In this document: one piece after another, positions 34,215 to 42,732 of the stretch
How the letters are laid out: each line of letters begins with the position of its first letter
How positions within the stretch are numbered: position 1 is the stretch's first letter
Assembly (NCBI RefSeq): GCF_002940665.1
Contig: NZ_MIGY01000002.1
Location: 1,408,783 to 1,472,782, forward strand
From: Xanthomonas arboricola
GTDB taxonomy: Bacteria; Pseudomonadota; Gammaproteobacteria; Xanthomonadales; Xanthomonadaceae
DNA: 64,000 bases
Direction of reading: 5' to 3'
Made by a program: the position numbers and the translations under genes
Notes under the pieces: generated by a model
Seen by the model: only the letters and a program-made list of their open reading frames with translations
The model's database searches: none
Told to the model about the DNA's origin: nothing

Positions 34215-35615
34215 GCGTCTGCGGCGGCCGCCAAGCCCGTGCCACTGCCGGCCGATGCCAGCGTGCGGCAAAGCACCCGCGTGGGCGCACGCACGCTGAG
34301 TTACACCGCAACCGTCGGTACGCTGCCGGTGCGCGATGCGCAGGGCAGGACCACCGGCGAGGTGGTGTTCACCGCCTACACCGTCGATGGCAAGGACCGC
34401 CCGGTGACCTTCGCGCTGAATGGCGGGCCCGGTGCGTCGTCGGTGTATCTGAACATGGGCGCGATCGGACCCAAGGTGGTCGGTTTCGGCGCCGAAGGCG
34501 ACAGCGCCTCCGCGCCGGCGGCATTGCGCGATAACCCCGGCACCTGGCTGGACTTCACCGACCTGGTGTTCATCGACCCGGTCGGCACCGGCTTCAGCCG
34601 CGCCCTGATCGGCGACGACGAGGCCAAGAAGCAGTTCTACAACCCGCAGGCCGACGTGGAATATCTCTCGCGCGTGGTCTACGACTGGTTGCTCAAGAAC
34701 CGCCGCCTGCAGGCGCGCAAGTACCTGGTCGGCGAAAGTTACGGCGGCTTCCGCGGTCCGCGCATCACCCAGTACCTGCAGACCCGGCTGGGCGTGGCGA
34801 TGAACGGCGTGGTGCTGGTGTCGCCGTATCTCAATCCCACCCTGGACGACAACAGCGATGTGTCGCCGCTGGCCTGGATGATGACGCTGCCCTCGATCGC
34901 CGCCGCGCATCTGGAACGCCAGGGCCAGCTCAGCGACACGGCGATGCGCCAGGTGATCGCTTACACCTGCGGCGACTACGCGGTGGCGCTGATGAAGGGC
35001 CGCACCGACCCGCAGGCGACCGAAGCGATGCTGCAGCAGGTCGCCCGCATGACCGGACTGGACGCGACCTATGTGCGCCGCTCCGGCGGACGACTGGACA
35101 CCCAGGCGTACCTGCGCGAGGTGTTCCGCGACAAGGGCGAGCTGGGCAGCCGCTACGATTCCAACGTGACCGCGTTCGACCCTTTCCCCAACGATCCGGA
35201 GCAGCGCGCCAACGACCCGCTGCTGGACAGCATCATCGCGCCGACCACCACCGCGATGGTGGACTTCGTCACCCGTGTGGTCGGCTGGAAGGTCGATGCG
35301 CGTTATCAGGCGCTCAATTACGACGTCAACAAGCTATGGGACTGGAACGACGAACTGCGCAAGGGTGCGGTCACCCAGCTGCGCCAGTCGGTGGCGATCG
35401 ACCCCAAGCTGCGCGTGTTGATCGCGCATGGCTGGAACGACCTCTCCTGCCCGTTCATGGGCTCGGTGCTGACGGTGGACCAGATGCCGACGATGGGCAG
35501 CGACCCCAAGCGCGTGCAGGTCCGCGAATATCCCGGCGGCCACATGTTCTACAACCGTACCGACAGCCAGGCCGCGTTCCGCAACGACGTCAGGACGATG
35601 TACGAAACACGCTGA
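34215..35615 (+). CDS. S10 serine carboxypeptidase-like protein, apparently 5'-truncated
   Basis: The frame encodes about 466 residues of a peptidase family S10 protein. The nucleophile motif is YLVGESYGGFRG, the Asp is in AHGWNDLSCPF and the His in EYPGGHMFY, so the catalytic triad is complete. Family members carry a signal peptide at the N-terminus. Here the homologous part begins at AAAAKPVPLPADAS directly after a dispersed repeat, with no signal sequence. The frame stays open back to an ATG at 34023 inside parE, but that would translate the repeat. GTG at 34239 is the nearest internal start and has no ribosome-binding site. It is probably a remnant or a non-exported form. Confidence 0.8.
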   Translation, partial: ASAAAAKPVPLPADASVRQSTRVGARTLSYTATVGTLPVRDAQGRTTGEVVFTAYTVDGKDRPVTFALNGGPGASSVYLNMGAIGPKVVGFGAEGDSASAPAALRDNPGTWLDFTDLVFIDPVGTGFSRALIGDDEAKKQFYNPQADVEYLSRVVYDWLLKNRRLQARKYLVGESYGGFRGPRITQYLQTRLGVAMNGVVLVSPYLNPTLDDNSDVSPLAWMMTLPSIAAAHLERQGQLSDTAMRQVIAYTCGDYAVALMKGRTDPQATEAMLQQVARMTGLDATYVRRSGGRLDTQAYLREVFRDKGELGSRYDSNVTAFDPFPNDPEQRANDPLLDSIIAPTTTAMVDFVTRVVGWKVDARYQALNYDVNKLWDWNDELRKGAVTQLRQSVAIDPKLRVLIAHGWNDLSCPFMGSVLTVDQMPTMGSDPKRVQVREYPGGHMFYNRTDSQAAFRNDVRTMYETR

Positions 35616-35623
35616 GCACCGCC

Positions 35624-35651
35624 ATCGCCGGCCGAACACGCGGCCGGCGAT
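35624..35651 (+). terminator. hairpin after the S10 peptidase gene
   Basis: ATCGCCGGCCG pairs perfectly with CGGCCGGCGAT around a six-base loop, nine bases beyond the stop codon. There is no clear T-tract. Confidence 0.55.
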
Positions 35652-35820
35652 GCATCAAGGCAGCGGCGAGCAGACACGCAGCTGGCCGCGACGCCACCCA
35701 GCAGCGCAATGAGCTTCCCCACCGCCGCGCACCCGGCTTGCTCCCGTCAATCCGAAGGGGCAACAGGCGCCGCTGAATCAATCAGCCGCGCGCGTCAGAA
35801 CGCGCCGCACCAGCTGCTAC

Positions 35821-35884
35821 GAATCCCGAATCCCGAATCACCATTCCCGATTCCCGATTCCCGATTCCCGATTCCCGATTCCCC
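35821..35884 (-). repeat. heptad repeat array with eight G-runs after a stop codon (G-quadruplex motif)
   Basis: On the plus strand, six heptads of the type ATTCCCG run from 35843 to 35884, preceded by GAATCCC units from 35821. Read on the minus strand, the sense strand of the neighbouring DUF218 gene, they give G-runs every seven bases with AATC loops. The array begins two bases after that gene's stop codon (35887-35889). Confidence 0.85.
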
Positions 35885-35886
35885 AT

Positions 35887-36648
35887 TCACAACGCGCCAG
35901 CCCGAACAGCCTCCACATTCCACCCCAGCCACCCGTAAACCCGATAGCGCGCAATGCCCAGGTACTCGTGCAAGGCGACATCGGCCACGGTGAAGTTGTA
36001 GCTCTGCGGCAACCACGCCCAGGACGCGGTCAACCAGTCCGACCGCACCGGCGTGGCGTCGATGCCGAAATGGCGGAAGTACAGCTCGGCACGCCGCAGA
36101 TGCGTGGCCGAGGACACCAGCACGACCCGCTCGGGGCGGTACTGGCGCAGCAATGGCTGGCTGAACTGCGCGTTCTGCCAGGTGTTCATGCTGGACGGCT
36201 CCATGATCAGGTCGGCCTGCGCGATGCCCAGCCCGATCAGCACCTTTCGATACACCACCGCCTCGGACAGACCCAGCCCGCGCGCGTCGCCGCCGCTGAT
36301 CTCGATCTTGCAGTCGCCGCCATGCGCACGGCATTGCCGGTACAGCCGCGCCGACTCGACGATGCGGCCGTAGGCGAACATGTTGGCCTCGGCGGTGGCA
36401 TCGGGGCCATCCGGCCGCACCGTGCCGGCGCCCAGCAGCACGATCATGTTACGCGCGCGCCAGTCGTTGAAATCGTTGACGCCGGTCTGCTGCAGCCCGT
36501 GCAGCATCCAGCCCGCCAACGGGCCGCAGCCCACCAGCAGCAACAACGCCAGCGTGGCTGCCGCCAGCGCGCGCGCACTGCGCAGCCAGCGCCGGCGGCC
36601 GAGCAGCCAGGACAGCAGGAACAGCACGCACACCAGCGCAAGCATCAT
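35887..36648 (-). CDS. YdcF/SanA-type DUF218 membrane protein
   Basis: A 253-residue protein with two N-terminal membrane helices (ALVCVLFLLSWLLG and LAAATLALLLLVGCG) and a DUF218 domain in the rest. The motif MIVLLGAGTVRPDG, the block KIEISGGDARG and VLVSSATHLRRAELYF follow the order seen in YdcF, SanA and ElyC. Relatives act in envelope integrity or polysaccharide metabolism, but no reaction is proven for most. The start has two adjacent ATG codons. Its stop codon is followed at once by a G-rich heptad array. Confidence 0.87.
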   Translation of the reverse strand: MMLALVCVLFLLSWLLGRRRWLRSARALAAATLALLLLVGCGPLAGWMLHGLQQTGVNDFNDWRARNMIVLLGAGTVRPDGPDATAEANMFAYGRIVESARLYRQCRAHGGDCKIEISGGDARGLGLSEAVVYRKVLIGLGIAQADLIMEPSSMNTWQNAQFSQPLLRQYRPERVVLVSSATHLRRAELYFRHFGIDATPVRSDWLTASWAWLPQSYNFTVADVALHEYLGIARYRVYGWLGWNVEAVRAGAL

Positions 36649-36769
36649 CGGCGCGTTTCCTCAGGCAGGACGCGTTGGCACATCAGGGTCGAACGGGACA
36701 GCCTGCGACCGGGCACTCCGTCGTTGGCACGCATGCTCGCCGACCGAGGTGACCGCAGCGCGACATCGC

Positions 36770-37897
36770 TCAGGTCCAGCCGAACCATTCGAAGCAGCGC
36801 AGGATCAGATACGCCACCCCGCCCGCGGCCGGGATGGTCAGGATCCAGGCCCAGACGATGCGCTCGATCACGCCCAGCCGCAGCGAGCGGGGGTTCTTGG
36901 CGAAGCCCACACCCATGATCGCGGTGGAGATGCTGTGCGTGGTCGACACCGGCATGCCGAAGTGCGCGGCCACGGTCAGCACGGTTGCCGAGCTGGTTTC
37001 TGCGGCGAAGCCGTGGATGGGATGCAGCTTGACCATCTTGTGGCCGAGCGTCTTGATGATCTTCCAGCCGCCCGAGGCGGTGCCGGCGGCCATCACCACC
37101 GCACAGGTCAGCACGATCCACATTGGAATGCCGGCGCCGGCGGCCAGGCCGGTGCCCGGATGCAGGAACGACAGCCAGCTTGGCAGATCGTCCAATGCGC
37201 CGGCCGACTGCGCGCCGATCAGGGTCATGGCGATGATGCCCATGGTCTTCTGCGCGTCGTTGTGGCCGTGGGCATAGCCCATGTAGGCGGCCGAGGCGAT
37301 CTGCGCCTTGCCGAAGAACGCATTGACCCAGCGCGGCCGCGCCAGCCGCCCGATCGGCCCGCCCAGTCGGGCCATGCCGGCGATGATAGCCCACAGCAGC
37401 AGCATCACCACGATACCGAGCAGGAAGCCGGCGATCGGCGAGGTGATCATCGGCACGAACACCTTCCACAACAGGCCCTTGTTCTTGGCCCAGTTGCCGA
37501 TGTTTTCCGACCAGATCAACGCATTCCAGTTGTTGTGCGCGGCCGCCAGCCCGGCGCCGCACAGCCCGCCGATCAAGGCGTGCGAGGACGACGAGGGCAG
37601 GCCCTTCCACCAGGTGATCAGGTTCCAAATGATGCCCCCCAGCAGCGCGCACAGGATCACCTGCGGGGTGACCTCCACCACGTCGGTGTTGAGCAGGCCG
37701 GAGGCGATCGTCAACGCCACCGCGGTGCCGGTGAGCGCGCCGATCAGGTTCATGCCGGCCGCCAGCATCACCGCCCAGCCCGGCGACAGTACCTTGGTGG
37801 CGACCACGGTGGCGATGGAGTTGGCGGTGTCGTGGAAGCCGTTGATGAACTCGAACACCAACGCCGCCAGGATCACCACCAGAACTAGGGTAAGCAC
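36770..37897 (-). CDS. pit: PiT-family inorganic phosphate transporter
   Basis: A 375-residue membrane protein of the PiT family, which imports metal-phosphate by proton symport. The two duplicated signatures are visible: EFINGFHDTANSIATVVATK at the N-terminus and GYAHGHNDAQKTMGIIAMTL in the second half, along with LPSSSSHALIGGLCGA and MPVSTTHSISTAIMGVG. About ten hydrophobic segments are present. It starts nine bases after the PhoU-like gene, forming the common pit-accessory pair. Confidence 0.95.
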   Translation of the reverse strand: MLTLVLVVILAALVFEFINGFHDTANSIATVVATKVLSPGWAVMLAAGMNLIGALTGTAVALTIASGLLNTDVVEVTPQVILCALLGGIIWNLITWWKGLPSSSSHALIGGLCGAGLAAAHNNWNALIWSENIGNWAKNKGLLWKVFVPMITSPIAGFLLGIVVMLLLWAIIAGMARLGGPIGRLARPRWVNAFFGKAQIASAAYMGYAHGHNDAQKTMGIIAMTLIGAQSAGALDDLPSWLSFLHPGTGLAAGAGIPMWIVLTCAVVMAAGTASGGWKIIKTLGHKMVKLHPIHGFAAETSSATVLTVAAHFGMPVSTTHSISTAIMGVGFAKNPRSLRLGVIERIVWAWILTIPAAGGVAYLILRCFEWFGWT

Positions 37898-37906
37898 GCG
37901 GCGACC

Positions 37907-38533
37907 TCAGCTGTTCTTCAATACGATCTGGTACACCACCACCCCTGCCTCGCGGCAACGGTCGATGGCCTTTTCCAGAATCTCGAAGAATTCCTTGAGC
38001 AGGAACATCTGCAGCGTGTCCAGGCGGCCGGAGTAGATGTCGCGATACAGCTCGAGCATCAGCCGGTCGGCTTCGTTTTCCAGCATGCGCAGCTTGTCGT
38101 TGAGCGCGGTCATGCGATCGATGTTCATCTGCGGCAGGTCGGTCACCATCTCCACCACCACGACGGCAGCCTGTTCCAGCATCGCCGCGCGCGGGGCGAA
38201 GTCGATGTGCTCCAGATGCTTGGTGGCCAGCGAGTACCGGTCGGCAAACTTCTCGACCTGCTTGGGAATCTTGTACAGCGCCGAGCCCAGCGCTTCGATG
38301 TCCTCGCGCTCGATCGGGGTCATGAAGCTGTCCACCAGCGCCTGGCCGATCTTGTCCGAGGCGGCGCGCTCGCGCAGGCGGGCCAGCTTGAAGGCGTCCA
38401 GCGCGGGTTGGCGGTCGGACGTGCGCATCATGGCGTGCAAGGCCTTGGTGCTGTCGTAGGCGGCCTGCGCCGCTTCGTTCAGAAGCGCATAGAACTGCTT
38501 GCCGGAACCGAAGATGGTCTGCAACGAGAACAT
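37907..38533 (-). CDS. PhoU-like DUF47 protein, Pit accessory protein
   Basis: A 208-residue helical protein of the DUF47/PhoU-like family. Visible blocks are FGSGKQFYALLNEAAQAAYDS split near residue 10-30, FMTPIEREDIEALGSALYK near 70 and LKEFFEILEKAIDRCREAG near the end. Such proteins sit next to pit genes and appear to control phosphate uptake. It is the first gene of the pair; the 270-bp region upstream also serves the divergent CorC-like gene, and I saw no convincing Pho box in it. Confidence 0.93.
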   Translation of the reverse strand: MFSLQTIFGSGKQFYALLNEAAQAAYDSTKALHAMMRTSDRQPALDAFKLARLRERAASDKIGQALVDSFMTPIEREDIEALGSALYKIPKQVEKFADRYSLATKHLEHIDFAPRAAMLEQAAVVVVEMVTDLPQMNIDRMTALNDKLRMLENEADRLMLELYRDIYSGRLDTLQMFLLKEFFEILEKAIDRCREAGVVVYQIVLKNS

Positions 38534-38807
38534 GGGTGGAGAACTTCCTGCCGTCGAGGGAGAGACGGACGCCGAGCGCGAATTATGACCGTTCCATGAC
38601 CTGTCTGGGTATCTCGGTCGCGCAAGCGGCCTTCACATGGGCATTTCCCGGTTCGAACCACCCTGTGGTTTGCTAACATGCTCCCGCGCCTTCGGGTGCA
38701 CCCTATGGAAGACGACCCTATATTCCCCCGTTGCCGCCCCGCCGTTGCGCGCGCCGGCCAACCCAGTGCTCGCCCGCCCTCCCCTTCACTGACCGGGGAA
38801 GACGCCC

Positions 38808-40148
38808 GTGGTTGAGTTTCTGATCGTCATTGCGCTGATCTTGTTGAACGGCTTCTTCGCGATGTCGGAAATGTCCCTGATGACCTCGCGCAAGAGCCGC
38901 CTGAAGCAGATGGCCGGCTCCAGCAAGCGTGCCGCGCGCGCACTTGCGCTGGCCGAAAGCCCGGAAAACTTCCTGTCCACGGTGCAGATCGGCATCACCC
39001 TGATCGGCATCCTGACCGGCGTGTTCGGTGGCGAGGCGATCGGCGAGGCCATCAGCAGCTGGCTGCAGGGGCTGTTCCCGGCACTGTCGGCCTCGTTCGA
39101 ACTGGTCGGCAAGCCGCGCCCGTATTCGGTGGTGATCGGCAGCACGCTGGCGGTGGCCCTGATCACCTTCCTGACGCTGATCTTCGGCGAGCTGGTGCCC
39201 AAGCGGCTGGCGTTGCGCAACTCCGAGGACATCGCCGGGGTGGTCGCAGTGCCGATGGCCTGGCTGGCCAAGATCGCCGCGCCCGGCGTGTGGGTGCTGG
39301 CGCGCTCGACCCGGCTGGTGCTGCGCATGCTCGGCATGGGCAAGGACGAATCGGCATCGGTGACCGAAGAGGAGATCCGCATGCTGGTGGCCGAAAGCCA
39401 CGAGGCCGGCGTGATCGATGCGCACGAGCGCGACATGATGAATCGCGTGATGCGGCTGGGCGACCGCACCGCCGACAGCCTGATGACGCCGCGCAACCGC
39501 ATCGCCTGGCTGGATGCCAATGCCGAGCCCGAACGCAATCTGCTGGTGATGCGCGAACACGAATTCTCGCGCTACCCGGTCTACCGCGGCAGCGACCAGG
39601 ACATCGCCGGCGTGCTGGAGGTCAAGTCGCTGGTCACGCGCATGGACGGACACGGCGCGCATCTGTTCCAGGCCCTGCGCGACACCTTGTTCGTGTCCGA
39701 ATCCACGCATGCGATGAAGCTGCTGGAGATCTTCCGCGAAGAACAGCAGTCGATGGCGCTGGTAGTGGACGAATACGGCGAAATCCGTGGGCTGGTGACC
39801 ATCAGCGACCTGATGGGCGCGGTGGTCGGCCGCTTGCAGGCGGTGGAAAACACCGACGAGGATGCGCTGGTGGTCACGCGCGGCGACGGCTCGCTGTTGA
39901 TCGACGGCTCGCTGCCGGTGGAAGAACTGCGCGAGGTGCTGGGCGCCGAACTGCCGGAAGCCGACGAAGGCGACTACCACACCCTCGCCGGCCTGTGCAT
40001 CTACTACTTCGGCCGCATCCCGCAGGCCGGCGAATTCTTCGATTGGGCTGGCTGGCGCATCGAGATCGTCGATCTGGATGGCGCGCGCGTGGACAAGCTG
40101 CTGCTGAGCCGCGTCGGCGACGAGGGCAGCGATGACATCGTCGGATAA
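38808..40148 (+). CDS. HlyC/CorC-family membrane protein (DUF21, CBS pair, CorC domain)
   Basis: A 446-residue protein with an N-terminal CNNM/DUF21 membrane domain (helices near residues 2-22, 60-80, 100-125 and 135-155, with NGFFAMSEMSLMTSRKSRLK). Two CBS units follow (about 215-340, RVMRLGDRTADSLMTPRN and MALVVDEYGEIRGLVT) and a CorC_HlyC domain ends the protein. Relatives are linked to magnesium or cobalt export and to haemolysin-like annotation. The start is a GTG with GGGGAA upstream. The exoD-like gene overlaps its end by 17 bases. Confidence 0.9.
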   Translation: MVEFLIVIALILLNGFFAMSEMSLMTSRKSRLKQMAGSSKRAARALALAESPENFLSTVQIGITLIGILTGVFGGEAIGEAISSWLQGLFPALSASFELVGKPRPYSVVIGSTLAVALITFLTLIFGELVPKRLALRNSEDIAGVVAVPMAWLAKIAAPGVWVLARSTRLVLRMLGMGKDESASVTEEEIRMLVAESHEAGVIDAHERDMMNRVMRLGDRTADSLMTPRNRIAWLDANAEPERNLLVMREHEFSRYPVYRGSDQDIAGVLEVKSLVTRMDGHGAHLFQALRDTLFVSESTHAMKLLEIFREEQQSMALVVDEYGEIRGLVTISDLMGAVVGRLQAVENTDEDALVVTRGDGSLLIDGSLPVEELREVLGAELPEADEGDYHTLAGLCIYYFGRIPQAGEFFDWAGWRIEIVDLDGARVDKLLLSRVGDEGSDDIVG

Positions 40149-40803
40149 CGGCGTACCGCCATCGGATGGAGCGGACGGCGCGCAGATGCGCTATCGCAAC
40201 GAAGGCATCCGCAGCCTGCTGGCGGCCTTCAGCGAGGGCGATCGGGAGCATGTGCTGCGGGTGCGCGAGATTCTGGCCGATCTGCAGCAGAGCGCGTTCG
40301 GGGTGTTTCTGTTCCTGGCGATCCTGCCGTCGTTCATTCCCATCCCTGGCGTGGCTGGCGGTATCAGCGGCCCGCTGACGGTGCTGATCGGATTGCAGAT
40401 GGTGTGCTGCCTGCGCAAGCCGTGGGTGCCGCGTTTCATCGGTGAGCGCGGGCCGCGCCGCAGCACCGGCCAGCGTTTCGTCGCGCGACTTGCGCCGACG
40501 CTGCAACGCCTGGACCGGCTGCTCAAGCCACGCCTGCACGGCATGCTGGACCGGATTCCGGCGCAGATGTTCACCGGCGTGCTGCTGGTGCTGGTCGGCA
40601 TCTTGCTGACGCTGCCGATTCCGTTCACCAATTACATCTTCGGGCTGATCCTGCTGCTGTTTGCGCTGGCCCTGCTCGAGCGCGACGGCGCATTGCTGCT
40701 GGTGGGCTGGGCCGCTGCGCTGATCTCGGTGGCGGTGTTCGGCGTCACCTCGGACCAGTTGCTGGAGCTGATCCGCGGTTGGTGGCCGGCCGCCTGGCGC
40801 TGA
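40132..40803 (+). CDS. exoD: ExoD-family membrane protein
   Basis: A 223-residue protein of the ExoD family, named from a Sinorhizobium gene affecting exopolysaccharide and alkali tolerance. After a soluble start, hydrophobic segments lie near residues 52-95 (FGVFLFLAILPSFIPIPG and VLIGLQMVCCL) and 145-210 (GVLLVLVGILLTLPIPFTNY). The paired PSFIPIPG and LPIPFTNY segments are typical of the family. It overlaps the CorC-like gene by 17 bases, so they are likely cotranscribed. The molecular role is not established. Confidence 0.88.
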   Translation: MTSSDNGVPPSDGADGAQMRYRNEGIRSLLAAFSEGDREHVLRVREILADLQQSAFGVFLFLAILPSFIPIPGVAGGISGPLTVLIGLQMVCCLRKPWVPRFIGERGPRRSTGQRFVARLAPTLQRLDRLLKPRLHGMLDRIPAQMFTGVLLVLVGILLTLPIPFTNYIFGLILLLFALALLERDGALLLVGWAAALISVAVFGVTSDQLLELIRGWWPAAWR

Positions 40804-40834
40804 GCGCGCGACGACCGGCGCACCTGGAGCGCGC

Positions 40835-41335
40835 TTACTTCAGATCGACCACGCGGTTGTCCGACAGGCTGCCGGTATCGTCGGTCACGGCCGCCATCAC
40901 GAAATACAGCGCCTTGCCCAGCAGCCCGCTCGGGCCATCCCAGTACTCGGCCGATTCGGCGCGCACATGGATCAGACGCAGGTTCGGGTCGTCCTTGCCA
41001 CCCGGGAAAAACACCTTCATCGCCGGCGACCACAGCTGCTCGATCTTGGCGCGGTCATCGACCAGGCGTGCGGTACCGGCAACCGACACGTAGCTGTTCT
41101 TCGAGGCCGAGGCATAGGCCACGTTGACGCGCGGGTCGGCGGCGATTTCGGCCACCTTCGGGCTGTCGGCGGCGGTGGCGAACCACAGGTCGCCATCGAA
41201 TTCGACTTCCTGCGTGCCCAACGGCCGGCTCACCAACTTGCCGTCGGCCGACACGGTCGTGAACATCGCGATGTCCACGCCGCGGATCAATTCCGCCAAC
41301 TGCTTGATGCTCTCGCTGCGTTCCTGAAATTGCAT
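40835..41335 (-). CDS. pyridoxamine 5'-phosphate oxidase-like (general stress) protein
   Basis: A 166-residue split-barrel flavin-binding protein of the type called general stress protein 26. IAMFTTVSADGKLVSRPLG, LWFATAADSPKVAEIAADP and VNVAYASASKNSYVSVAGTA follow the family pattern; the tail includes SPAMKVFFPGGKDDPNL, also typical. These proteins bind FMN or FAD but most have no proven reaction. It is convergent with exoD and upstream, on the same strand, of nothing related; the flavin monooxygenase gene starts the other side of a 60-bp gap. Confidence 0.9.
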   Translation of the reverse strand: MQFQERSESIKQLAELIRGVDIAMFTTVSADGKLVSRPLGTQEVEFDGDLWFATAADSPKVAEIAADPRVNVAYASASKNSYVSVAGTARLVDDRAKIEQLWSPAMKVFFPGGKDDPNLRLIHVRAESAEYWDGPSGLLGKALYFVMAAVTDDTGSLSDNRVVDLK

Positions 41336-41395
41336 GCTGGTGTTCCCAATGGAGGTGCACGCATCTGAGCCGATCGCCGCGCAAAGCGACGTGAA

Positions 41396-42397
41396 TCACG
41401 CAGGGCTCACGTCCAGCTCGCGGCAAGCCAGTGCGGCGATTTCGAACGAACGCAAACGCGCAGCATGGTCGTAGATATTGGCGGTGAACAGCAGCTCGTC
41501 CGGCGTGTGGCGCTCGATGAACTTGGCCACGCCCTGCGCGATCTGCCCGGCATCGCCCAGTACCGTGCACGCCAACGCACGCTCGACACCGTCACGCTCG
41601 TGCGGCTGCCAGAAGCTGTCGATGTCGTCGACCGGCGCGGGAATCTTGCCGGGCTTGCCGCGACGCAGGTTGACGAAGCTCTGCTGCTGGGTGGTGAACA
41701 GGCGGCGTGCCTGCGCTTCGGTCTCCGCGGCCACCACATTCAGGGCCAGCATCACATGCGGCCTGGCCAACTGCGCGGACGGGCGGAATTCGCGGCGGTA
41801 GATCGCCACCGCCTCGTCCATCGCATCGGGCGCGAAATGCGAGGCGAACGCGAACGACAAGCCCATCGCCGCGGCCAGCCGCGCACTGAACAGGCTGGAA
41901 CCCAGCAGCCACACCGGCACGTCGAGGCCGCCCCCCGGCACCGCCTGCACCAGTTGCCCCGGCACCACCGGCGCGAAGTAGCGCAACAGCTCGGCCACGT
42001 CCTGCGGGAAATGGTCGGCGCTGTCGAAATAGCGGCGCAGGGCGCGCGCGGTCGGCTGGTCGGTGCCGGGCGCGCGGCCCAGGCCCAGGTCGATGCGCTG
42101 CGGATACAACGAGGCCAACGTGCCGAACTGTTCGGCCACCTGCAGCGGCGCATGGTTGGGCAGCATGATGCCGCCGGCGCCGACGCGGATGGTCTTCGTG
42201 CCGCCGGCGACATGGCCGATCAACACTGCGGTGGCGGCGCTGGCGATGCCCGGCATGTTGTGGTGCTCGGCCAGCCAGTAACGCTGGTAGCCCCAGCGCT
42301 CGGCGTGCTGGGCCAGATCGAGCATGTTGGCGAAGGCGTGGGTGGTGTCGCTGCCTTCGCAGACCGGCGCCAGGTCGAGCACGGAAATGGGCGTCAT
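41396..42397 (-). CDS. LLM-class flavin-dependent oxidoreductase (bacterial luciferase-like)
   Basis: A 333-residue luciferase-like monooxygenase with a TIM-barrel fold. [19 protein letters not shown] opens it, then [36 protein letters not shown] and [13 protein letters not shown], the group 1 signature close to E. coli YhbW. FMN is delivered as FMNH2 by a partner reductase; the substrate is unknown. The start at MTPISVLDL is preferred over an upstream frame of low-complexity sequence. It lies next to another flavin-linked gene, which may be chance. Confidence 0.92.
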   Translation of the reverse strand: MTPISVLDLAPVCEGSDTTHAFANMLDLAQHAERWGYQRYWLAEHHNMPGIASAATAVLIGHVAGGTKTIRVGAGGIMLPNHAPLQVAEQFGTLASLYPQRIDLGLGRAPGTDQPTARALRRYFDSADHFPQDVAELLRYFAPVVPGQLVQAVPGGGLDVPVWLLGSSLFSARLAAAMGLSFAFASHFAPDAMDEAVAIYRREFRPSAQLARPHVMLALNVVAAETEAQARRLFTTQQQSFVNLRRGKPGKIPAPVDDIDSFWQPHERDGVERALACTVLGDAGQIAQGVAKFIERHTPDELLFTANIYDHAARLRSFEIAALACRELDVSPA

Positions 42398-42732
42398 CGG
42401 ATGACTCCGGGGAATGAGTGATGTGCAACAGATGGGGCTGGCCAGGCGGCTTTGCCACCTGCCGAGGTGGCGCTGGGGGGGATTACAGCATTTCAGTGGC
42501 CGAACAGCGCGCGGCGTCGCTTGACTCCGTTTCCGGCCCACCGCACGGTGCTGCGCGGATCGAGCGACTTCCGGCCGGTGCCGCAGTGACGGCAGATCCG
42601 CCTGCCTGCGCAGGACGGATGCCTGTGGGTTGTTCGACCTGTCCCGGCCCCCTGCACCGGCTCCGGGCCGATCGGTGACGGTATCGCGGCCGCGCCATGA
42701 TGGTGACCGGCGCCATCGATCGCGCAATCCGA
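42398..42732. other. gap without a recognised gene
   Basis: This 335-bp GC-rich stretch lies between the luciferase-like gene and the hybrid kinase gene. I see no coding frame with a family match and no clear hairpin terminator. Confidence 0.5.

Noticed and set aside
35821..35884. Heptad array considered as a CRISPR remnant
   Set aside because: The units are only seven bases, contiguous and without spacers, and no cas genes are near.
38534..38807. Possible riboswitch or Pho box between the PhoU-like and CorC-like genes
   Set aside because: The sequence did not match the Pho box repeats or a manganese (yybP-ykoY) riboswitch pattern well enough to report.
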